From: Stentor roeselii
Lineage: Eukaryota; Ciliophora; Heterotrichea; Heterotrichida; Stentoridae
DNA length: 21,294 nt
Assembly: GCA_006503475.1 (NCBI GenBank)
Contig: RSEH01000420.1
Span: 1 to 21,294 of the forward strand
Reading direction: 5' to 3'
A program made the translations under genes and the position numbers. Every line of letters starts with the position of its first letter. Position 1 is the stretch's first letter. Shown here in pieces: positions 1 through 6,981 of the stretch. The notes under the pieces were generated by a model. The model was given only the letters and a program-made list of their open reading frames with translations. It searched no databases and was not told the DNA's origin.

Positions 1-46
1 CTCCTCCTTCCTAAAACAAATCTAAAGTACCTCCCTAATAATTTAA

Positions 47-1534
47 ATGTTAATTCCCAGAGCCAAATCAGGCCGATCAACAGTTCGATCGCGGTCAGTG
101 ATCCACGAGCCAGAGTCGATCCGTCTTCAAAAAGACATCGAGCGACTGAGCCATCGTTTAGAGTACGAAAAGCGCGAATCCAACTACCTAGACGAGCGCA
201 TTTCAATGATGAATCACGAAATTTCCCAAATCACAGAAAAGCCAAAAACAAGTCAATCTCAGCAGTCCTTAAAATCAACTCTTTCAATGCTCGAAAAGCA
301 GCTGCGATTCGACATGCTCCAGCTGAACGAGGCCAAAGCAAACAACAAGAAAATCCGCAGCACGATTGACGAATACCGTTTAGAGCGTCTGAGTTACAAA
401 AGAAGTCTTCACGGCCTTCAGGAGGACCTGCTGAGTTGCTCTGAGTTGGCAGAGATGAAGAACTTGGAGTACAGGAAAGGCGGGGAAATGGACCAGATGC
501 AAAAAAGTAAAATTTCAATGTTGAGGTGCAAAAGTCTTGCTGAACAAAGCAAATACTCTGAAAGGCTCAGCCAGTTGCAGAGCATTTTGAATGAGGATCG
601 TATGCAACGCTCGAAAGTCTTTAAGATAATGGAACAAGAGGTGAAAAGTAACATAAATCGACCTATTGAAGGTGTTGAGGTCTCGAGAATACTTAAAAAT
701 ATCATCGCCAGGTGGAGTGCTAAGACCAGAGATAAGAAAAAAAACCTTGATACTTACACAAAACATATTAAAGTCGTTGAAGATGCATTCAAACAAATCA
801 AACAGGCAACTGGAATTCCTAGTGTTGAAGAGATTGTTACTGCTTTCATTAAAAGTCAGGAACAGAACTATCAGATTTATAGTTATATGAACAACCTCAA
901 CTCTGAAATTGATAACTTAGATGACTACCTCAACCGCACTAAAGAAAAAATCAGGATGATGGAAAGTTTTAAGGAGTCTGGAGAGAAAAATATCAACGAT
1001 CTTCATGGAAAACTTGAAAATAATTCAAGAAAAATTGATGAAAAAATGGAAAAAAAACAGAAAGAAATAAATTCTTTAAGACAAAATTTTACTGTTGTTC
1101 TTAAGAAAGTTGGGGAAATTTTTAATGTCGTGCAAAGTCTTCCGATACAGCCTCAGCTTAATAAAAAATTTGAAAAGAATTGGTTGAATGACTTGAATGA
1201 TGAGAATTTGATGAACAGTCTTGGGTATATTGAAGAGTTTGTCAATTACATGATTATTCTGCTTTCATATTCGAATAACTCTGGAAATGCTTTTATCAGT
1301 CACATACCTATTAACACATTTGAAGATCCAGGGTCAAAAGAACTGAAAACCTTTGATATTCAGTCATTCATTGAAGAAAAAGACTTGTTTGATGATAAAG
1401 ACATTGAAGATATAAAAAATCCGCTTCCCCAGCAAGAAATTATTTCAAAGGCATGCCAAGCACTGCGTGCTTTCGACCGTCGTCGAAATATTTCAGAAGA
1501 CCCGAGAAATCTGAGTTTCTTACCTAATAAATAA
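47..1534 (+). CDS. Outer dynein arm docking complex coiled-coil protein (CCDC63/CCDC114/ODA1-like)
   Basis: A 495-residue protein, almost entirely heptad-rich coiled coil from about residue 25 to 400, with a basic Ser/Arg-rich N-terminus. The segment at about residues 245-295 has the conserved signature of the CCDC63/CCDC114 (ODAD1; Chlamydomonas ODA1/DC2) family: an EDAFKQIKQATGIPSVEEIV core followed by FIKSQEQNY and MNNLNSEID. Members of this family form the docking complex that fixes outer dynein arms to axonemal doublet microtubules. The total length is close to that of family members. The start is the first ATG, 46 nt into the window, so a short 5' exon outside the window cannot be excluded. 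The TAA stop lies 5 nt from the stop of the convergent neighbour. The family call comes from remembered motif similarity; the exact paralogue is not resolved. Confidence 0.75.
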   Translation: MLIPRAKSGRSTVRSRSVIHEPESIRLQKDIERLSHRLEYEKRESNYLDERISMMNHEISQITEKPKTSQSQQSLKSTLSMLEKQLRFDMLQLNEAKANNKKIRSTIDEYRLERLSYKRSLHGLQEDLLSCSELAEMKNLEYRKGGEMDQMQKSKISMLRCKSLAEQSKYSERLSQLQSILNEDRMQRSKVFKIMEQEVKSNINRPIEGVEVSRILKNIIARWSAKTRDKKKNLDTYTKHIKVVEDAFKQIKQATGIPSVEEIVTAFIKSQEQNYQIYSYMNNLNSEIDNLDDYLNRTKEKIRMMESFKESGEKNINDLHGKLENNSRKIDEKMEKKQKEINSLRQNFTVVLKKVGEIFNVVQSLPIQPQLNKKFEKNWLNDLNDENLMNSLGYIEEFVNYMIILLSYSNNSGNAFISHIPINTFEDPGSKELKTFDIQSFIEEKDLFDDKDIEDIKNPLPQQEIISKACQALRAFDRRRNISEDPRNLSFLPNK

Positions 1535-1539
1535 TCTAC

Positions 1540-2319
1540 TTAAAGCCTTTTGTGTGAATCTGCGTTTTCTCCTGAGTTGAATCTAAAAGTCACTACTTTG
1601 CCCAAAACGTCCCAAAAGGCAAACCTTGGCTGTTTCGAGTACTTGTAAACCATTCTCGCGTCACTTCTGTCTTTATCAATTGACTGCCACAAAAAGAAGC
1701 TTCCAAAACCGATAAAGCAATGCCAAAGTCCGTGATAAATTCGAAGATAGTCAGAAAACTCATCAAGGCCTTTAACGAAACAGCAGATTGCGACACCTAA
1801 ACAAGCCATTCCTCGCTTCAGGTAATAACTGTTGAATCTTGGGCGTCTTCCTAAGGCTACAGCGACTAAGAACAGCAAGACAAAGACTAGGATAGGGATA
1901 AAAGTATTTTCTAGCTTCCAAGGATGGTTCGCCTGGACTATCATTGTAAAAAATAAGCTTATCATGCCTATTTGAAGGTCGATCCCTGGGGTGTGGGTTG
2001 AGTAGTATCGACCTTTTGACCAGTGCAGGTTATCCATCCAATAAACAAAGAGCATCTGAAAGCAAGTAATAGACCCAATATTATCAAGTTTATGCCAAGT
2101 TCCTCTATCAAGGTAAAGATACTCCCACTCCACAGACTCAAGCGAGTGATACATGAAAGAAGTAATAAAAGTAAAAAGTCCAACATAAAACTGAAAATAC
2201 ATTCTTTTGTTGTAAACGACATACAAAGCTGGGAAACACGCAAAATTCGTGATTCCTGTTATCAGCAGCATAGCTATCTGTTCATTTTGCGACATCAGTG
2301 GAGGCTTCCTGACTGCCAT
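1540..2319 (-). CDS. Seven-transmembrane CREST-superfamily protein, PGAP6/TMEM8/myomaker-like
   Basis: A 259-residue protein with about seven hydrophobic helices (approx. 16-36, 41-57, 82-96, 112-130, 139-157, 169-183, 197-211). The polar residues match the CREST metal-dependent hydrolase pattern: Ser54 and His58 four residues apart, Asp79 in KLDN, and His196 and His200 four residues apart in HGLWH. Ceramidases, PGAP3, PAQR receptors and TMEM8/PGAP6/myomaker share this set. The YHSLE and LDRGTWHKLDN context looks most like TMEM8/myomaker. It lacks the large extracellular N-terminal region of full TMEM8/PGAP6 and so resembles the short myomaker form. Substrate is unknown; a lipid or GPI-type hydrolase role is inference from the family. 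No signal peptide is obvious. Its ATG is only 9 nt downstream of the stop of the preceding same-strand gene. Confidence 0.8.
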   Translation of the reverse strand: MAVRKPPLMSQNEQIAMLLITGITNFACFPALYVVYNKRMYFQFYVGLFTFITSFMYHSLESVEWEYLYLDRGTWHKLDNIGSITCFQMLFVYWMDNLHWSKGRYYSTHTPGIDLQIGMISLFFTMIVQANHPWKLENTFIPILVFVLLFLVAVALGRRPRFNSYYLKRGMACLGVAICCFVKGLDEFSDYLRIYHGLWHCFIGFGSFFLWQSIDKDRSDARMVYKYSKQPRFAFWDVLGKVVTFRFNSGENADSHKRL

Positions 2320-2328
2320 GAAAGTTTA

Positions 2329-3543
2329 TTATTTTAACTTTAAACGCTTCAGAAACTCGTCACGGTTGAGACAGACTAACTTAGAAGCGATTCCTTGGTC
2401 CTGTGACCCGAAGTTTCTGAGGTAATGACCTATTTCATTGTGTTTCACCTCTGCAAGGTTTTTCGCCAAAATACCTACCAAGGCCTCTCGCTTTGATAGA
2501 CCTGCTGAGTTGAGACAAGTCGAGCTTTTGCTGATGACGTGTTTTGACTTATAAAAGCCTTCTCGTGTGTTTTTTGTGCTGGATCTGCGGGTGTTGATGA
2601 CAGTTTTCATTTTACTTTCGTATTCGCTCTGGAGTTTTTTCTTTTCTAAGAGTTTTAACTTAAGGTCTTTGTTGTGCTGTGTGATGTCCTGTTCAAGTGC
2701 TCTGATTTCTTGCTTAAGGTTCGGAGGGATTTCTTTATTTTCTTTAGTTTTTTCAGAAACTATTTCTTTTTCAAGATTCTGCAAAATCATTGATAATTTA
2801 TCCACAAGTTGACCAGATTCGCTTTTTTGTTTATTTAAAATTTCAAGTCTTTCCATTAAATCCTTGGTTCCACTTCTAGCGACTTTTTCTTTTTCCATTT
2901 CAATCAGCTCTTCCAAGTCTTTAGATTTTAGTTTGAAGTACTTGCAACTGGCTTGATATCTTTCATATTCTTTTTCATTTTCTCGTAGTTTGAGTTTGAC
3001 TTTTTCTTCCTGCCCGAGACAATGAGTGTATTTGTGGTACTCAGCCCTGACTTTATTTCTTTCCTGTTCCAGATAATTCATTTCTTCCTTTAATAAAAAG
3101 CTGCTTTCTTCAGCGGCGATCATTCTTTTGACTAGAATGAAAAGTTTAGGGTTGTTATGCTCAAGTTGTGCCAGCTTCGAGTCTCCATTCGAATCGTTTC
3201 GCAAAGACTTCAAGTCGTTGTTTTTTGACTGAAGAGACTCAAGTTCTTGGGCTAACGATTTGAACTCCTCTGAAGACTTTTGCTTGTCTTCCACCCAGTC
3301 AGTTTCGCTTCGGAGTTTCCGGATTCGTCCTTTTTCTTTAAAGATTTCCAGGTTGAGTGACTGGATCCCTTCCTGCAATATTTCTAAACTTTGTTCAAGT
3401 TTCTGAAAATCTTGACTCGTTTTTTGTTTTTCGAGGATTTCCTGCATTTTTCGTTGTTTTTCTTCTTTTAAAGCGAACTGCTTGTCTTTCATGACCTGCA
3501 GAGTGGCTCGATATTGGTCTATTAGTTCGACTTGGTCAACCAT
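2329..3543 (-). CDS. Coiled-coil protein, family not recognised
   Basis: A 404-residue, highly charged protein rich in Glu, Lys, Leu and Gln. Near-continuous heptad-type coiled coil spans about residues 5-315. After that comes a basic Ser/Arg/Thr stretch (about 318-345, containing NTRRSSTKNTR) and a more globular C-terminal tail of about 60 residues ending KRLKLK. There are no catalytic motifs, membrane segments or signal peptide. The length and composition fit ciliary, basal-body or cortical scaffold proteins, but I do not recognise a family. The first ATG is used; 137 nt separate it from the divergently transcribed gene at 3681, a shared promoter region. The TAA stop sits 9 nt before the start codon of the downstream gene, leaving almost no room for a 3' UTR or a separate promoter. 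Confidence 0.85.
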   Translation of the reverse strand: MVDQVELIDQYRATLQVMKDKQFALKEEKQRKMQEILEKQKTSQDFQKLEQSLEILQEGIQSLNLEIFKEKGRIRKLRSETDWVEDKQKSSEEFKSLAQELESLQSKNNDLKSLRNDSNGDSKLAQLEHNNPKLFILVKRMIAAEESSFLLKEEMNYLEQERNKVRAEYHKYTHCLGQEEKVKLKLRENEKEYERYQASCKYFKLKSKDLEELIEMEKEKVARSGTKDLMERLEILNKQKSESGQLVDKLSMILQNLEKEIVSEKTKENKEIPPNLKQEIRALEQDITQHNKDLKLKLLEKKKLQSEYESKMKTVINTRRSSTKNTREGFYKSKHVISKSSTCLNSAGLSKREALVGILAKNLAEVKHNEIGHYLRNFGSQDQGIASKLVCLNRDEFLKRLKLK

Positions 3544-3680
3544 GATGATAATAAAGCTTGATTAATAATTCATTAAAACTTTAACAGTTTAAAGTCAAGG
3601 TTTTTTTCTAAATAAAGGAATTGTTGAAGGTTTTTAGAATTGAGTGAATTTGTTGTTAGGAGTTTTGATTATAATCAATC
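3544..3680. promoter_or_regulatory. Divergent intergenic region, presumed bidirectional promoter
   Basis: These 137 nt separate two divergently transcribed start codons and must hold the 5' UTRs and promoters of both. The sequence is AT-rich with a T-rich run on the plus strand near 3600. No individual element can be named with confidence. The promoter role is inferred from gene orientation only. Confidence 0.4.
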
Positions 3681-4433
3681 ATGGGAGCAGGAGGTTCGAC
3701 GCAAGAGATCCGAGCACAAAGTGGTCCGTATAAGACTCGACGAGTCCCAGACCGTAAGTAAAACTTAGTCCCGAAGCACAAACTTCCTGCGGATGTTCTG
3801 GATGGTTTCACCAACTATATGAAGGCTGAGATTGACAAATCTCAGGAAAAGCAGAAGCGTAACCGACAGTCTTCTATTAAACAATCGTCGAAATCAGCAA
3901 ATCAGCCAATGAATCCTCTTCAACCTGTTCAACCTGCACCTACTTCTACTGGAATTACTGCAACGCCTGCATCGGTTTTACCACCTAGTGTACCTGGCCT
4001 TCAGAAACACGACTTGGAACTCCATGAAAAGAAAAACAAAGAAGAAGATAAGCTTAAGTTGGAAGAACCCAAAAAGGAACATCTTGAAGAAGAAAAAGTT
4101 GAGGACAGGAAACATACAGACGATTCAAGGATCAAGGAATCAGATAAGGTTTCGTTTAAGGTTGAAACAGAGGAAAGAGAACTGGATGCATATAAAAATC
4201 CTGAATCACCCAGACCGGCCCCCCCGGTTTTCGATGAGAACCTCGAAGCTGAAGCGATTTACAACAAACAGGAAAGAAAGGCGAAAGAAAAAGAGGCAAT
4301 CGAATTAGCACAAAAAGCTGCACATGAACAGAAGTTGAAAGTTGAACATGAACTCGGAGAGAAGAAAAATGAACTCAATCAGTTGGAAGATAAATACGAG
4401 AACATTGCTGCGAAGTATATGAACAAGAAGTAA
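3681..4433 (+). CDS. N-myristoylated, highly charged protein with a 15-nt intron
   Basis: Spliced CDS join(3681..3753, 3769..4433), 245 residues. The first exon starts MGAGGSTQEIRAQSG, a good N-myristoylation signal (Gly2, Ser6). Unspliced, the frame would hit TAA after 26 codons; removing the 15-nt GT-AG intron joins it in frame to the long downstream frame, whose first internal Met is residue 42. Residues about 25-45 (LPKHKLPADVLDGFTNYMKA) look like a short conserved helix. A Gln/Ser/Pro-rich linker follows (about 50-90), then a Lys/Glu-rich, probably helical or disordered region to the C-terminus. The acyl group should hold the protein at a membrane, plausibly the plasma or ciliary membrane. 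I do not recognise the family. The divergent neighbour starts 137 nt upstream. Confidence 0.8.
3754..3768 (+). other. 15-nt spliceosomal intron
   Basis: The sequence is GTAAGTAAAACTTAG, with canonical GT and AG ends and a strong GTAAGT 5' splice site. It carries an in-frame TAA that would end translation after 26 codons. Removing exactly 15 nt leaves a phase-1 junction (c + tc, giving Leu25) and opens 220 further codons. This length is typical of heterotrich introns and is the best single clue to the organism. Confidence 0.85.
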
Positions 4434-4812
4434 TCTCGCGATAGTAAGTTTAATGGTTTTATTCAATTAGCGAAAGAATCAAATATATTTCCCAAAAAAT
4501 TAATAGATTGAATATTCAATTAAAGATATTGATGAGCATATAAAAATTATTAGTATTGAGACTGGTTTATATTTATTTAAATGAAAATAATTTCATAATT
4601 TAGATTTGTTTATAGTCCTTTTTCTCTATACCCATTCCAGCAATATCTTTTGATGATAATAAAGATATAATTACGTTAATTAACTATATCCATCTACCAA
4701 GCAAAATTCAAAAAATAATAATTCTCTAAGACCAGCGCGATTCATTCTACTTAATCTTAACTTTCAAATCTAAATTTTCCAAACAACAATCCGTCTGCAT
4801 AATTAACCATCA
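4434..4812. other. Intergenic AT-rich region between tandem genes
   Basis: These 379 nt hold no open frame of note, no repeat and no RNA gene that I can recognise. They presumably contain the 3' UTR of the upstream gene and the promoter and 5' UTR of the IQ-motif gene. The sequence is clearly more AT-rich than the flanking coding DNA. Confidence 0.6.
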
Positions 4813-5850
4813 ATGTACTCCAAAATCAGTCAAAACACTTTCTATAAACCAAGCCGTTCTCCTCTAATCATCTCATCAACCCGGTCGATCTCCAACTCGA
4901 AACAAATAACTCTTCCAAGTCTAACCCCTCACAAGTCATTTTCACCGATTTCCCAAGGCAAGTCCTTTTTTCCAAATATCAAGAAGCCGATTCAAGCAGA
5001 ACTTTCCCAAAAATTCGAAAAAATCATGAAAGAAAAGCAGAAATATTCAAACATCGTTAAAAATCTTCGCATCAAACTACAACAAGTAGAACATCTGAAA
5101 GAAACCTACGGACTGGAAATTCCAAAGAACTTCCAAGTTACTCCAAAAAACCTAAAGAAACTCGAAAACACGGCAATTATGCAGAAAAAGACTCTGATAC
5201 TTTCATCATCTGTGCGAAAAATCGAGACCTGGTGGAAAAAAAGAATGATTAAAAGAAAAATTGAAGATTTCAACAGAAAGCTAGAAAATAGTGCCGTTGT
5301 TATCCAAAAATGCTGGAAACAATTTATCACTCGGAAGAAGTTCATGAAAGCAGTGGTCGAGATGAACAGAGCTGCATTGAAAATCCAGAAATTCTTCAGA
5401 GGATATTTAACCCGCAAACAATTTTCACTTCTGATTAGGGAAAGACGCATGTCTAAAGTTTTCGAGTACTTTGATCAACAAAAACTTAAAATTTTGCAGG
5501 AATCTGCAAAGAAAATTTGGAATTTCTGGCAAATTGTCAGGAAAAAGTGGAAAGTTAAACAACAGCAGAAAAAAAAACAAATGAAAAAAGTGATGAAGAA
5601 GAAAAGGAAGGCAGAAGAAAATAATTCTTTTGCGGCTTTTCCGGAACCTGAACCTAGCAAGTTAGTGGAAGGAGTTGAAAGACCGAAAAGGAATTTATCG
5701 ATAAAGGCTATTGTGATGAAAAAGCAGTCGACACCTAATTCACCTGCCGTAGTTCCGACAAGAATAAGAGCGAATACTGACACGGTTGGAATTTTGGAGA
5801 CTATTAAAGAAGTCAAGTTGAATAAAGAGGATGAAAAGCTTCGGAACTGA
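4813..5850 (+). CDS. IQ-motif (calmodulin-binding) protein
   Basis: A 345-residue basic protein. The N-terminal 60 residues are Ser/Pro/Lys-rich and probably disordered; a short coiled coil covers about 62-100. Two good IQ motifs follow: residues 161-177 (AVVIQKCWKQFITRKKF) and 188-204 (ALKIQKFFRGYLTRKQF). Degenerate IQ-like Trp-rich helices lie at about 133-149 and 232-248. A Lys-rich stretch (about 249-267) precedes a low-complexity C-terminus. IQ motifs bind calmodulin or related EF-hand proteins such as centrin, so a Ca2+-responsive cytoskeletal or cortical role is likely but not shown. It ends at TGA, the only confident gene here that does; if TGA were read as Trp the frame would run only eight more codons. 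The stop is 34 nt from that of the convergent kelch gene. Confidence 0.85.
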   Translation: MYSKISQNTFYKPSRSPLIISSTRSISNSKQITLPSLTPHKSFSPISQGKSFFPNIKKPIQAELSQKFEKIMKEKQKYSNIVKNLRIKLQQVEHLKETYGLEIPKNFQVTPKNLKKLENTAIMQKKTLILSSSVRKIETWWKKRMIKRKIEDFNRKLENSAVVIQKCWKQFITRKKFMKAVVEMNRAALKIQKFFRGYLTRKQFSLLIRERRMSKVFEYFDQQKLKILQESAKKIWNFWQIVRKKWKVKQQQKKKQMKKVMKKKRKAEENNSFAAFPEPEPSKLVEGVERPKRNLSIKAIVMKKQSTPNSPAVVPTRIRANTDTVGILETIKEVKLNKEDEKLRN

Positions 5851-5884
5851 TCAGCTCATAAGAGTTGCTTAAGATAGTATTAAT

Positions 5885-6967
5885 TTAGCAAGGAATTATC
5901 ATGTTTATATTAAAATTCTGCAAATCCAAGACAATCAACTGTTCATCATCATTAAATCCATATAAACTATTTCCAAATTTCCAGCAGCAAAACGGGAAAA
6001 ATAAGCTGATTTTTTCTGCAGAAACAACAGCAATTTTATTCAACCCTCCATCAAAACTCCAAACATCTTTCAAACTTTCATCATCAGAGTTGATCCCTCC
6101 AAAAACAACAATTCTCTCCTCACTTCGAAATGCAAGAGCTCCATAAACAGGTTGATCCAAAGTGACTGGAAGCAAAGTCCATCCGGCTAAAGCAATTGAG
6201 TAGACCTGAACTTTCTGATTCCCATCGAAAAATCCTTCATTTACTGCAGCTCCTCCAAATACGAAAATCCGACCTTCGAGCACTTCACAGGCAGGAAGCT
6301 CACAACCGAAGGGAAGGTCTTCAAGGGCTTCCCATTTTTTGCTGTTGAGCTGGAATCTTTCGAAGTTTTTTGTGTAGCATTGTTTTATCACCAGTCTGTT
6401 TTCTGAACGGTTTTTTAATTCTCTTACTCCTCCTATTGAGTAGATTGAATTTGAGTCGAATAATAGACGTGATCTTCTTTTTACTGTTTTAAGATCTTCG
6501 AGGTTTTCTAGGAATACACTTTCTGAGATTGTCGGGATTGGTAGATGAACTGCGAAGGTCTCTGAAACTTCTTTGTTTAGAGTTGGATCCAGCCCTCCAG
6601 CAAAGAACAAAAAATGAGATGACTCTAACTTGACTTCAACCATTCCTGAATCCCAAAATAGCTCTCGTCCGGTATTAATAGTTTGATATGATTTACTTGT
6701 AAGATCAAATTTTATGAGTTCAAGTCTCTCAGTAGTACTAATAATCGTATAAACAGCACCTCCTTCTCCATGAGGCTGTTTAGACGACATCATCTCATCA
6801 AAGTTTAGACAATCAGAAGACTTAGAAAGACATGAATGTTGATTCGAGCTTTTGCAATCAGCATGATCAGGGATGACAAAAGACGTTTCTTTGATATGAA
6901 TAGTTTCAACTGAACACAAAGCGGACTCAGGCTCGTCTGCGAGATGCTTTACACATGCACACCCCAT
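5885..6967 (-). CDS. Kelch-repeat protein with an N-terminal myristoyl/palmitoyl anchor
   Basis: A 360-residue protein. It begins MGCACVKH, a textbook dual-acylation signal: Gly2 for myristate, Cys3 and Cys5 for palmitate. After a Cys/Ser-rich linker (about 8-65), degenerate kelch blades run to the C-terminus. Their Gly-Gly doublets are visible at 124-125 (FFAGG), 179-180 (YSIGG), 238-239 (VFVFGG-type) and 290-291 (VVFGG), followed by the expected Trp/Tyr positions (W212, W263, W303). Kelch propellers are protein-binding scaffolds; no BTB, F-box or catalytic domain is present. It is therefore probably a peripheral membrane adaptor. The ATG lies 14 nt downstream of the stop of the 1857-codon gene on the same strand. 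Confidence 0.85.
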   Translation of the reverse strand: MGCACVKHLADEPESALCSVETIHIKETSFVIPDHADCKSSNQHSCLSKSSDCLNFDEMMSSKQPHGEGGAVYTIISTTERLELIKFDLTSKSYQTINTGRELFWDSGMVEVKLESSHFLFFAGGLDPTLNKEVSETFAVHLPIPTISESVFLENLEDLKTVKRRSRLLFDSNSIYSIGGVRELKNRSENRLVIKQCYTKNFERFQLNSKKWEALEDLPFGCELPACEVLEGRIFVFGGAAVNEGFFDGNQKVQVYSIALAGWTLLPVTLDQPVYGALAFRSEERIVVFGGINSDDESLKDVWSFDGGLNKIAVVSAEKISLFFPFCCWKFGNSLYGFNDDEQLIVLDLQNFNINMIIPC

Positions 6968-6981
6968 GTATTAATATAATA

